NCBI RefSeq assembly: GCF_013408145.1
Contig: NZ_JACBZI010000001.1
Span: 744,001 to 808,000 of the forward strand
DNA from: Nocardioides marinus
GTDB lineage: Bacteria; Actinomycetota; Actinomycetes; Propionibacteriales; Nocardioidaceae
Direction: 5' to 3'
DNA: 64,000 nucleotides
Shown here: piece after piece, positions 44,956-53,356 of the stretch
Layout: each line of letters starts with the position of its first letter
How positions within the stretch are numbered: position 1 is the stretch's first letter
Program-made: the position numbers and the translations under genes
Notes under the pieces: generated by a model
Told to the model about the DNA's origin: nothing
Seen by the model: the letters and a program-made list of their open reading frames with translations, nothing else
Database searches by the model: none

Positions 44956-46158
44956 ATGCTCGTCCGCGCCCTCGCCCTGGCGGTCGCCACGGCCCTGGTC
45001 TCGGTCCCGGCGCCGGCCTCGGCGGCCTCGGACCGGTGGGACGTGGAGGGCGAGCCGACCCTGAGGATCCAGGGCCGGGGCTTCGGGCACGGCCATGGCA
45101 TGTCGCAGTACGGTGCCGAGGGCGCGGCGCGCCAGGGGCTCAGCGCCACGGAGATCCTGGCGTTCTACTACCCGGGCACCGAGGCCGGCCGCGCCTCCGG
45201 CCGGATCAGCGTGCTCGTCAGCGCCGACACCACCGACGACCTGGTCGTCCGTCCCCGGTCGGGGCTGAGGGTCACCGACCTCGGAACCGGCGAGCGCACC
45301 GTGCTGCCCGACGACGTCGGGGCGCAGGCCTGGCGGATCCGCCAGGACCGCAAGGGCCGGGCGAAGGTCTCCTACCTGCCCCGCGGCGCCCAGGACTCCG
45401 GCGGCTGGCGCAAGCTCCTGGTCCTGCAGGGCGAGGGCGAGCTCGACGCCAAGAACAAGCCGATCACCCTGGTGCTGCCCGGCGGTGTCGAGCGGGCCTA
45501 CCGCGGCAAGCTCCGCGCGGCCGCCCCCTCGGCGGGCAGCCAGGCCCGCGACACGGTCAACCGGCTGAGGCTGGAGGACTACCTGCGCGGCGTGGTGCCG
45601 CTGGAGATGCCCGCCTCCTGGAGCCCCGCGGCGGTCCAGGCCCAGTCGGTGGCCGCGCGCACCTACGCGGCGTACGAACGAGCCCACCCGCGGGCCAGGC
45701 ACTACCAGGTCTGCGACACGACGTCCTGTCAGGTCTACGGCGGGGCCTCCGCCGAGCACCCGGCCTCCGACGCCGCGATCCGCGAGACCAAGGGGCAGGC
45801 CCGCCTCGTCGACGGTGCACCCGCGTTCACGCAGTTCTCCTCCAGCAGCGGGGGGTGGACCTCGGCGGGCTCGGTGGACTACCTCGTGGCCCAGGAGGAC
45901 CCCTACGACGGCCACGACGGCAACCCTGTCCACGGCTGGTCGGTGACCGTGACCGACGACCGGATCGAGGCGCAGTGGCCGGCGATCGGTGACCTGCGCC
46001 AGGTCGAGGTCCTCTCCCGCGACGGCAACGGCCAGTGGGGTGGGCGGGTGCGCTCGATCAGGCTCAAGGGCTCCCAGGGCTCGGTCACCCTCAGCGGCGA
46101 TGCGTTCCGCTTCGGGCTCGGCCTGCGCTCGACGTGGGTGACGGTGCGGACGGGCTGA
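44956..46158 (+). CDS. SpoIID/LytB-domain secreted protein, copy 2
   Basis: 400 residues. Signal peptide ends near ASAAS. Same landmarks as copy 1: QGRGFGHGHGMSQYGAE, EDYLRGVVPLEMPASW, AQSVAARTYAAYE, CQVYGGASAEHPASDAAIRET. AGGAG lies 7 nt before the ATG at 44956. The two copies are alignable along their whole length and clearly arose by tandem duplication, now diverged. Its 3' end overlaps the convergent transporter gene by 68 bp. Confidence 0.87.
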   Translation: MLVRALALAVATALVSVPAPASAASDRWDVEGEPTLRIQGRGFGHGHGMSQYGAEGAARQGLSATEILAFYYPGTEAGRASGRISVLVSADTTDDLVVRPRSGLRVTDLGTGERTVLPDDVGAQAWRIRQDRKGRAKVSYLPRGAQDSGGWRKLLVLQGEGELDAKNKPITLVLPGGVERAYRGKLRAAAPSAGSQARDTVNRLRLEDYLRGVVPLEMPASWSPAAVQAQSVAARTYAAYERAHPRARHYQVCDTTSCQVYGGASAEHPASDAAIRETKGQARLVDGAPAFTQFSSSSGGWTSAGSVDYLVAQEDPYDGHDGNPVHGWSVTVTDDRIEAQWPAIGDLRQVEVLSRDGNGQWGGRVRSIRLKGSQGSVTLSGDAFRFGLGLRSTWVTVRTG

Positions 46159-47290
46159 CCCGCCGCAGCACCAGCCCGACCACGAGCGCCCAGAACGCGG
46201 CGCCGACACCGAGGATGCTGACCCCGGAGGCGGCGACCACCAGGCAGCCGACGGCCGGCAGCCGGTCGGTCGGGTCGGCGAGGGCGTCGGAGAGTGAGGC
46301 GGCCAGCGTGCCGAGCAGCGCCAGCCCCGCCGCGGACTGCACGACCCCGTCGGGGGCGGCGGCCACGAGCGCGGTCAGCGCCCCGGCGCCCACCGCCAGC
46401 ACGAGGTAGGTCACGGCCGCGGACACCGAGGCCCGCCACCGCTGCTCGCGGTCCGGGCCGGCGGCGGGTCCGGCGTTGAGCGCGGCGGTGATGGCGGCCA
46501 GGTTGACGGCGTGGCCACCCAGCGGCGCGACGAGCAGGGTCCCGAGGCCGGTGACGCCCATCGTCTCGCGCCACGGCACGCGGTAGCCGAAGCTGCCCAT
46601 CACGGCGACGCCCGGGACGTTCTGCGAGGCCATCGTGACGACGTACAGGGGCAGGGTGACGCCCACCAGCGCCTGCCAGGACCACCCGGGTGCCGTGACG
46701 GCCAGGGTGGGCAGCAGGTCGCCCGCGGCCACGGCGTCACCGGCGGTCACGACCACCACGACCAGGGCGACGGCCAGCGAGGCCGGCACCGCCCAGCGGG
46801 CGGCGCGGCGCTGCAGCACCAGCCAGGTCAGCACCACCGGTGCGACCGTGGCGGGGGAGTCGGCGAGCGCGAGCACCGGCTCGACGCACAGTGGCAGCAG
46901 GACCCCGGCGAGCATCGCGCGGGCCAGGGAGACCGGGATCGCCGCGACCAGGTCGCCGAGCCGCGGCAGCAGGCCCGTGGCGACGACCAGCACACCGGTG
47001 GCCAGGAAGGCGCCGACGGCGGCCGGCCAGCCGCCCTGCACGGCGCCGGTGGTGACCAGCAGCGCGGCCCCGGGGGTCGACCAGGCCAACGAGACCGGGG
47101 TGCGGTGCCGCAGCGCCAGCCAGAGCATGCCCAGCGCCTGGGCCACGCACAGGGCGAGCAGCCCCGAGGCGGCCTGGACCGGGGTGGCGCCGACCGCGGT
47201 GAGCCCGGCCAGCACGACGACGAAGGAGGAGGAGAAGCCGACCACGGCCGCGACCACGCCCGCGGCCACCGGGGTGCCCTGCTCGCTCAT
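46091..47290 (-). CDS. BenE-like benzoate/H+ symporter family protein
   Basis: 399-residue polytopic membrane protein with about twelve helices. GLTAVGATPVQAASGL, LAWSTPGAALL and ASQNVPGVAVMGSFGY, then APLGGHAVNLAAI match the benzoate transporter (BenE) family. GGAGGG precedes the ATG at 47290. It is divergent from an XRE-cupin regulator with an inverted repeat between them, so substrate-linked control is likely. The aromatic-acid substrate is a family default, not proven. Confidence 0.85.
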   Translation of the reverse strand: MSEQGTPVAAGVVAAVVGFSSSFVVVLAGLTAVGATPVQAASGLLALCVAQALGMLWLALRHRTPVSLAWSTPGAALLVTTGAVQGGWPAAVGAFLATGVLVVATGLLPRLGDLVAAIPVSLARAMLAGVLLPLCVEPVLALADSPATVAPVVLTWLVLQRRAARWAVPASLAVALVVVVVTAGDAVAAGDLLPTLAVTAPGWSWQALVGVTLPLYVVTMASQNVPGVAVMGSFGYRVPWRETMGVTGLGTLLVAPLGGHAVNLAAITAALNAGPAAGPDREQRWRASVSAAVTYLVLAVGAGALTALVAAAPDGVVQSAAGLALLGTLAASLSDALADPTDRLPAVGCLVVAASGVSILGVGAAFWALVVGLVLRRVSPSAPSPTSSAGRARSGTHRR

Positions 47291-47309
47291 CGTCGCCCTC
47301 CCGCGTATC

Positions 47310-47325
47310 GTTCCGTTTACGGAAC
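47310..47325. promoter_or_regulatory. Inverted repeat operator between transporter and XRE-cupin genes
   Basis: GTTCCGTTTACGGAAC, arms GTTCCGT and ACGGAAC around TT. It lies 19 bp from the transporter start and 20 bp from the regulator start. Probable autoregulatory site of the XRE-cupin protein; XRE-cupin families often use TTCCG/CGGAA-like sites. Confidence 0.65.
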
Positions 47326-47345
47326 AGACTCTAGGGGAGGTCCCG

Positions 47346-47882
47346 ATGGTCGGACCAGGTGCGTCCACCGGCGCCCGCATCCGCGCGCTGCGCGAGGAGC
47401 GTGGGATGTCGCTGAGCGCGCTCGCCGCGGCCGCCGGCATCGGCAAGGCCACGCTGTCCGAGCTCGAGGCCGGTCGCCGCAACCCCACCCTGGACACCGT
47501 GTACGCCGTCGCCGGCCCGTTGGGCGTCCCGCTGGTCGCCCTGGTGGCCGAGGCCGGCGACTCCGACGCGCTGAGCGACGACGCCCTCACCGCGGTGCGG
47601 CTGCACCTGCTCACCGAGCCCGGCCGGACCACCGAGGTCTACCTGGTCCGCGTGCGACCCGGGGCCGAGCGCTCCTCGCCCGCCCACGCCACGGGTGCCG
47701 TCGAGCAGCTCGTGGTGCTGTCGGGTGAGGGACGGCTGACCTACGGCACGCCCGGGTCCGAGCAGGTCGTCGCCCTGGTGCCGGGCACGCACGTGACCTG
47801 GCCGGCCGACGTGCCGCACGCCTACGCCTGCACGTCCACCGAGGAGCTCAGCGCCGTCGACGTGATCGTCACGCCGGGCTGA
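47346..47882 (+). CDS. XRE-family regulator with C-terminal cupin
   Basis: 178 residues. HTH ~10-62 (IRALREERGMSLSALAAAAGIGKATLSELEAGRRNP), then a cupin domain ~100-178 (EQLVVLSGEGRLTYG, VPGTHVTWPADVPHAYA). The cupin should bind a small ligand. GGGGAGG precedes the ATG. Divergent from the BenE-like gene, which it probably controls together with itself. Confidence 0.9.
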   Translation: MVGPGASTGARIRALREERGMSLSALAAAAGIGKATLSELEAGRRNPTLDTVYAVAGPLGVPLVALVAEAGDSDALSDDALTAVRLHLLTEPGRTTEVYLVRVRPGAERSSPAHATGAVEQLVVLSGEGRLTYGTPGSEQVVALVPGTHVTWPADVPHAYACTSTEELSAVDVIVTPG

Positions 47883-47885
47883 TCC

Positions 47886-50800
47886 CTAGCCGAGCACCAC
47901 CACGAGGTCGCCCCCGTCGACGGCCTGGGTGCCCGACAGCGCCACGCGCTGGACCGTGCCGGCCATGGGTGCGGTGATCGCGGCCTCCATCTTCATCGCC
48001 TCGATCGTCGCGACCGTCTCGCCGGCCTCGACCTGCTGGCCTGCCTCGACGACCACCGACACCACGCCCTGGAACGGCGCGGCGACGTGGCCCGGGGTTC
48101 CCGGGTCGGCCTTCTCGGCGACCGCCACCTGGGAGGAGACGCAGGTGTCGCGCACGGCCACCGGCCGGATCTGGCCGTTGACGGTGGCCATGACGGTGCG
48201 GAAACCACGCTCGTCGGGCTCGCTGATCGACTGCAGGCCGAGGATGAGCGTCTTGCCCTCCTCCAGCGTCACTTCGTGCTCGACGCCGCCCCGCAGGCCG
48301 TAGAGGTAGTCCAGCGTCGAGAGCACCGAGGTGTCGCCGTAGGTCTCGCGGGACTCGGCGTACGAGCGGGTGGGGCCGGGGAAGAGCAGCTCGTTGAGGG
48401 TCCGGCGACGGTGCTCGCCCGACTCCGAGGCCAGCCCGGCGGACTGCTCGGCGGACAGCTCGGCCGCGGGCTGCTTCCAGGTGCGCCCGGCCAGCGCCTT
48501 GGTGCGGAACGGCTCGGGCCATCCACCGGGCGGGTCACCCAGCTCGCCGTTGAGGAAGCCGATGACCGAGTCGGGCAGGTCGAAGCGGCTCGGGTCCTCG
48601 GCGAACTCCGCCGGGTCCGCCCCGAGACCGACCAGGGCCAGCGCCAGGTCGCCGATCACCTTGGAGCTCGGGGTGACCTTGGGGACGTTGCCGAGGATGT
48701 CGTTGGCCGCGGCGTACATGTCCTCGACCTGCTCGAAGCGCTCGCCGAGGCCCAGCGCGATCGCCTGCTGGCGCAGGTTGGAGAGCTGGCCCCCGGGGAT
48801 CTCGTGGCGGTAGACGCGACCGGTCGGGGCAGTGAGGCCGGACTCGAAGGGGGCGTATACCCGGCGCACGGCCTCCCAGTAGGGCTCCAGGGCGTTGACC
48901 GCGGCCAGCGAGAGGCCGGTTTCGCGCGCGGAGTGGTCGGTGGCCGCGACCAGGGCCGAGAGCGGCGGCTGGCTGGTGGTGCCGGCCATCGAGGAGGTGG
49001 CGGCGTCCACGGCGTCGACGCCGGCCTCGATCGCGGCCGTCAGCGTGGCGAGCTGCCCGCCGGTCGTGTCGTGGGTGTGCAGGTGCACCGGCAGGTCGAA
49101 GCGCTCGCGCAGGGCGGTGACCAGGCGCCGGGCGGCAGGAGCGCGGAGCAGGCCGGCCATGTCCTTGATCGCCAGCACGTGCGCCCCGGCGTCGACGATC
49201 CGCTCGGCGAGGCGCAGGTAGTAGTCGAGGGTGTAGAGGCTCTCGCCCGGGTCGGACAGGTCGCCGGTGTAGCACAGCGCCACCTCGGCCAGAGCCGTGC
49301 CGGTGGAGCGCACGGCCTCGATCGCCGGGCGCATCTGCTCGACGTCGTTGAGGGCGTCGAAGATGCGGAAGACGTCGAGCCCGGTGTCGACGGCCTCCTG
49401 GACGAAGGCGTCGGTGACCGCGGTGGGGTAGGGCGTGTAGCCCACGGTGTTGCGACCGCGCAGCAGCATCTGCAGGCAGACGTTCGGCACGGCCTCGCGC
49501 AGCGCGGCCAGCCGGTCCCACGGGTCCTCGGCCAGGAAGCGCAGCGCCACGTCGTACGTCGCGCCGCCCCAGCACTCCAGGCTCCACAGCTCGGGGGTGG
49601 TCCGGGCCAGGTGCGGCGCCACCGCGAGCAGGTCGGCGGTGCGGACCCGGGTGGCCAGCAGCGACTGGTGGGCGTCGCGGAAGGTGGTGTCGGTGACCGC
49701 GACCCGGTCCTGGGCGCGCAGTCGGCGGGCGAACTCCTCGGGTCCGACCTCGCGCAGCAGCTGACGGGTGCCGGGCGGCGGCGCGACCTCCAGGTCGGTC
49801 GCCGGCAGCTTGGTCCGGGGGTCCAGCTCCACCGGGGCCGGGCCGTGCGGCTGGTTGACGGTGACCTCGGCGAGGTAGGTCAGCAGCTTGGTGCCGCGGT
49901 CGCCGCTGCCGCGGGCCTGGAGCAGCTCGGGATGGGTCTCGATGAAGGCGGTGGTGACGCGGCCGGCCGCGAAGTCGGGGTCGTCGAGCACGGCCTGGAC
50001 GAAGGGGATGTTCGTGGAGACGCCGCGGATGCGGAACTCCGCCAGCGCCCGGCGGGCCTTCTCCACCGCCTGCTCGAAGGTGCGGCCGCGGCAGGTCAGC
50101 TTGGCCAGCATCGAGTCGAAGTGCGCGGAGACCTCGGCGCCGGTGTAGACCGTGCCGCCGTCGAGGCGGACGCCACCGCCGCCGGGGGAGCGGTAGGTCG
50201 TGATCACGCCGGTGTCGGGGCGGAAGTTGTTGGCCGGGTCCTCGGTGGTGATGCGGCACTGGAGTGCCGCGCCGCGCAGGCGGACCGTGTCCTGGGACAG
50301 GCCGAGGTCAGCCAGGGTCTCGCCCGCGGCGATCCGCATCTGCGACTGCACGAGGTCGACGTCGGTGACCTCCTCGGTGACCGTGTGCTCGACCTGGATG
50401 CGGGGGTTCATCTCGATGAAGACGTAGTGGCCGTCGGGATCGAGGAGGAACTCCACGGTGCCGGCGTTCTTGTAGCCGATCTCGCGGGCGAAGCGGACGG
50501 CGTCGGCGCAGATGCGGTCGCGCAGCTCGGGGTCGAGGTTCGGGGCCGGGGCGATCTCCACGACCTTCTGGTGCCGGCGCTGCACCGAGCAGTCGCGCTC
50601 GTAGAGGTGGATGACCCCGTCGGGACCGGTGCCGTCGGCGAGGATCTGCACCTCGATGTGACGCGGGTCGACCACGGCCTGCTCGATGAAGACCGTCGGG
50701 TCGCCGAAGGCGCCGTCGGCCTCACGCATGCAGGTCTCGACCGCCTCGCGCAGGGCGTCGGGGGAGTCCACGCGGCGCATCCCGCGGCCCCCACCGCCGG

Positions 50801-51287
50801 CGACGGCCTTCACGAACAGCGGGTAGGGGATGTCGCTGGCCTCCGCGGCCGCGACCAGGGCGTCGACGTCGGTGCCGGGCTCGACGCTCTTGAGCGTCGG
50901 GACGCCCGCAGCCTTCGCCGCGGCGATGGCGCGCGCCTTGTTGCCGGTGAGCTCGAGCACCTCGGAGCCGGGGCCGATGAAGGTGATGCCGGCCGCCGCG
51001 CAGGCCTCGGCGAGGGCGGGGTTCTCCGACAGGAACCCGTAGCCCGGGTAGACCGCGTCGGCGCCGGCACGCACCGCCACCTCGACGATGCCCTCGGGGT
51101 CGAGGTAGGCACGCACCGGGTGGCCGCGCTCGCCGATCTCGTAGGCCTCGTCCGCCTTGAGACGGTGCTCGGACCAGCGGTCCTCGTGCGGGAAGACCGC
51201 CACCGTGCGGGCCCCGAGCTCGTAGGCGGCCCGGAACGCCCGGACCGCGATCTCGCCCCGGTTGGCCACCAGCACCTTGGAGAACAT
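47886..51287 (-). CDS. pyc: Pyruvate carboxylase
   Basis: 1133-residue single-chain enzyme forming oxaloacetate from pyruvate and bicarbonate. Biotin carboxylase ~1-460 ([38 protein letters not shown]), carboxyltransferase ~530-800 (VTDTTFRDAHQSLLATR, LECWGGATYDVALRFL, KDMAGLLRA), allosteric/tetramer region, and a C-terminal biotinyl domain with the biotin Lys in EAMKME. ATG 51287 gives the standard N-terminus; TAGGTT 7 nt upstream suggests a leaderless mRNA. Anaplerotic. Confidence 0.96.
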   Translation of the reverse strand: MFSKVLVANRGEIAVRAFRAAYELGARTVAVFPHEDRWSEHRLKADEAYEIGERGHPVRAYLDPEGIVEVAVRAGADAVYPGYGFLSENPALAEACAAAGITFIGPGSEVLELTGNKARAIAAAKAAGVPTLKSVEPGTDVDALVAAAEASDIPYPLFVKAVAGGGGRGMRRVDSPDALREAVETCMREADGAFGDPTVFIEQAVVDPRHIEVQILADGTGPDGVIHLYERDCSVQRRHQKVVEIAPAPNLDPELRDRICADAVRFAREIGYKNAGTVEFLLDPDGHYVFIEMNPRIQVEHTVTEEVTDVDLVQSQMRIAAGETLADLGLSQDTVRLRGAALQCRITTEDPANNFRPDTGVITTYRSPGGGGVRLDGGTVYTGAEVSAHFDSMLAKLTCRGRTFEQAVEKARRALAEFRIRGVSTNIPFVQAVLDDPDFAAGRVTTAFIETHPELLQARGSGDRGTKLLTYLAEVTVNQPHGPAPVELDPRTKLPATDLEVAPPPGTRQLLREVGPEEFARRLRAQDRVAVTDTTFRDAHQSLLATRVRTADLLAVAPHLARTTPELWSLECWGGATYDVALRFLAEDPWDRLAALREAVPNVCLQMLLRGRNTVGYTPYPTAVTDAFVQEAVDTGLDVFRIFDALNDVEQMRPAIEAVRSTGTALAEVALCYTGDLSDPGESLYTLDYYLRLAERIVDAGAHVLAIKDMAGLLRAPAARRLVTALRERFDLPVHLHTHDTTGGQLATLTAAIEAGVDAVDAATSSMAGTTSQPPLSALVAATDHSARETGLSLAAVNALEPYWEAVRRVYAPFESGLTAPTGRVYRHEIPGGQLSNLRQQAIALGLGERFEQVEDMYAAANDILGNVPKVTPSSKVIGDLALALVGLGADPAEFAEDPSRFDLPDSVIGFLNGELGDPPGGWPEPFRTKALAGRTWKQPAAELSAEQSAGLASESGEHRRRTLNELLFPGPTRSYAESRETYGDTSVLSTLDYLYGLRGGVEHEVTLEEGKTLILGLQSISEPDERGFRTVMATVNGQIRPVAVRDTCVSSQVAVAEKADPGTPGHVAAPFQGVVSVVVEAGQQVEAGETVATIEAMKMEAAITAPMAGTVQRVALSGTQAVDGGDLVVVLG

Positions 51288-51294
51288 GGGCGCG

Positions 51295-51300
51295 AACCTA
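51295..51300 (-). promoter_or_regulatory. Leaderless -10 box for pyc
   Basis: TAGGTT on the minus strand, 7 nt before the ATG at 51287, with no ribosome site in between. Confidence 0.55.
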
Positions 51301-51345
51301 CCGACGCCGCTCACCGTTGGGCACCGCCCGTCTCGGTGACCGGCG

Positions 51346-52845
51346 TCACTGCGACGCGGGTGTCCGGTATCCGACCTCCGCCAGCAGACCCGGCGTGAGG
51401 GCCGCCGCGAGGACCAGCCCGTCGCCCTCGGGCACGTCGAGCACCCGGACCCGCTGGCTCCCGCCGGCGGTCGTCGCCTCCAGGGTCACCAGCCCGGAGC
51501 GGCGCTGGAACCACGTGTCGCGCACGGTCCAGCCGATGACGTGCTGCGCGCCCAGCACCTCCCGGCGGCGGACCAGGCTGCCCGAGCGGGACACCAGGAA
51601 CCCGTCCACCCCCAGGTGTCCCAGCGCGCGGGCGCGGTCCTCGCCGAGGACGACGGCGGCGGGCAGCGTCAGCGCCGCCGGCACCAGCGCCCAGGGCGTC
51701 AGGACGTCCGCGACCACCAGCGCCGCCACGATCGCCACGAGGGCCGCGGCCGGTGCCAGCGCACGCAGCCGTCTCCGGCGTACGGCGGCGGGCCCGTGGG
51801 CGCGCAGCGCGGCCGTGAGCGGGCGCTCGGTCGGGAGGTCGTCGCCGAGGACCGTGCCGGCGACCCCGGTCACGACCGCCGTCGGTGCGGGCGGGACCAG
51901 GGTGAGCGTCCCCTTCTCTCCGTCCCCGAGGCCGGTGACGACCGCGGCCAGCTCGGCGGCGCCCGCGAGACGCAGCCCCAGCGGCTCGCGGACCACGACC
52001 CCGGCCAGGCGGGCGTCCTCGACGGAGGTCTCGCGGGTGGTGAGCAGTCCTCGGGTCAGGCGCCACTGGGTGGGGGTGCGGGTGAGGGTGAGGTCCCAGT
52101 GCGTGACCAGGTAGCCGATCACCGCGAGCACCGCGCTCGAGACCGCCGCGCCGAGCACCCCGACCACCGCGAGCAGCAGCCAGCCCCAGCCCGCGGGGGC
52201 CAGCTCGGGCAGCCGGTCGAGCCGCCACGCGGAGTCGGGCAGTGCCTGCGAGGCGACACCCAGCAGCGCCGCGGTGGCGACGACCCCCGCGCTGGTCAGT
52301 GGGGCGTAGCGGGCCCACGCCGGGTCCAGCCGCAGGACCGGCCGGTCCGGCGGGAGCGGGGCGGGAACGTCCTCGTCGGGAGGGGTCCCGGGAGCGCCCC
52401 CGGGGACGACGGCGGCCATCCGGGCCAGCAGCGCCTCGCGCAGCTGCTGGGCGTCGGCCGCGCGCAGCCCGTCGAGCTCGAGGTCCTGGTCGGCCCCCGC
52501 GCCCGTCCCGATCCGCACGGTCGCCAGGCCGAGGAGCCGGTGCACCAGGCTCGCGGTGAGGTCGACGGTGCGGACCCGGTCGAGCTGGGTGGTGCGCAGC
52601 GTGCGTTGCAGCAGCCCGCGGCGCAGCTCCACCCGGCCCTCGAGGATCCGGTAGCGCGTCGTGAGGTAGCGGGCCACCCCGATGGCGACCGGGACGACCA
52701 CGGCCAGCAGCTCCCAGCCCAGCCCGCCCCCGCGGGCGAAGCCGCCGGCGAGCAGCGCCCCCACCAGGACCGGCAGGAACCTGCGCAGCTCAGAGACCGG
52801 CTCCACGACCAGCATCCGCGGGTCGAGGCGCTGCCAGTCGCTCAC
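51346..52845 (-). CDS. Membrane protein with repeated bacterial PH (YdbT-like) domains
   Basis: 499 residues. Three bPH2 units separated by membrane helix pairs: ~30-130 (YRILEGRVELRRGLLQRTLRTTQLDRVRTVDL), ~215-330 (WRLTRGLLTTRETSVEDARLAGVVV) and ~410-480 (FLVSRSGSLVRRREVLGAQHVIG). This is the YdbT plan; in Bacillus YdbS/YdbT relate to resistance against bacteriocins. GTG 52845 overlaps the stop of the smaller YdbS-like gene, so the two act together. Confidence 0.85.
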   Translation of the reverse strand: MSDWQRLDPRMLVVEPVSELRRFLPVLVGALLAGGFARGGGLGWELLAVVVPVAIGVARYLTTRYRILEGRVELRRGLLQRTLRTTQLDRVRTVDLTASLVHRLLGLATVRIGTGAGADQDLELDGLRAADAQQLREALLARMAAVVPGGAPGTPPDEDVPAPLPPDRPVLRLDPAWARYAPLTSAGVVATAALLGVASQALPDSAWRLDRLPELAPAGWGWLLLAVVGVLGAAVSSAVLAVIGYLVTHWDLTLTRTPTQWRLTRGLLTTRETSVEDARLAGVVVREPLGLRLAGAAELAAVVTGLGDGEKGTLTLVPPAPTAVVTGVAGTVLGDDLPTERPLTAALRAHGPAAVRRRRLRALAPAAALVAIVAALVVADVLTPWALVPAALTLPAAVVLGEDRARALGHLGVDGFLVSRSGSLVRRREVLGAQHVIGWTVRDTWFQRRSGLVTLEATTAGGSQRVRVLDVPEGDGLVLAAALTPGLLAEVGYRTPASQ

Positions 52846-53324
52846 GTGGCGTCCCCGCCGGCAGCCTCCGCCTTCGCGGTCAGCTCGGCGACCAACGACT
52901 CGGCCGTGGCCTGGTCCAACCCGCCGATGCTCAGTGCCCCGGCGGCCGACGCGGTCGTGATGGTGACGTTGGCCAGGCCCAGCAGCCGCTCCAGCGGCCC
53001 CTGGTCCCAGTCGACGGTCTGGATCCGGCTCATCGGCGCCAACCGACGCTCGCGGGACCACCACCCGGTCTGGGTGTAGGCCGCCTGCGGCGTGACCTCC
53101 CACCGGTGCACCCGGAAGCGCCAGACGGGCACCACGACGACGCGCACGACGGCGTACGCCGCCAGCAGCACCGGCATCCACCAGCGCAGGGCGTACAGGT
53201 GCAGGACCACGCCGGTGATGACCAGCGCAGCCGTCAGGACCAGCACCTCGGTGCCCGCCGCCAGCTGCCACATCAGACGGGCGCGGGGGTGGACCCGGTG
53301 GGCCGGGGGGCGCAACGACGTCAC
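52842..53324 (-). CDS. YdbS-like bacterial PH-domain membrane protein
   Basis: 160 residues: two transmembrane helices (~20-70) and one bPH2 domain (VHRWEVTPQAAYTQTGWWSRERRLAPMSRIQTVDWDQGPLERLLG region, ~75-120). Partner of the larger protein encoded by the overlapping gene (GTGA). GTG 53324 has TAGGGT 7 nt upstream and no ribosome site, pointing to leaderless translation. Confidence 0.87.
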   Translation of the reverse strand: MTSLRPPAHRVHPRARLMWQLAAGTEVLVLTAALVITGVVLHLYALRWWMPVLLAAYAVVRVVVVPVWRFRVHRWEVTPQAAYTQTGWWSRERRLAPMSRIQTVDWDQGPLERLLGLANVTITTASAAGALSIGGLDQATAESLVAELTAKAEAAGGDAT

Positions 53325-53331
53325 GCCCCCG

Positions 53332-53337
53332 ACCCTA
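53332..53337 (-). promoter_or_regulatory. Leaderless -10 box for the YdbS-YdbT-like pair
   Basis: TAGGGT on the minus strand, 7 nt before the GTG at 53324. The carboxylase gene upstream ends only 20 bp farther on, so this promoter sits in its 3' region. Confidence 0.5.
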
Positions 53338-53356
53338 CGAGTCGAGCCTGGGGAGG

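Noticed and set aside
48087..51398. 1103-codon plus-strand open frame opposite pyruvate carboxylase
   Set aside because: Antisense shadow; the minus strand carries a complete pyruvate carboxylase with all catalytic motifs.
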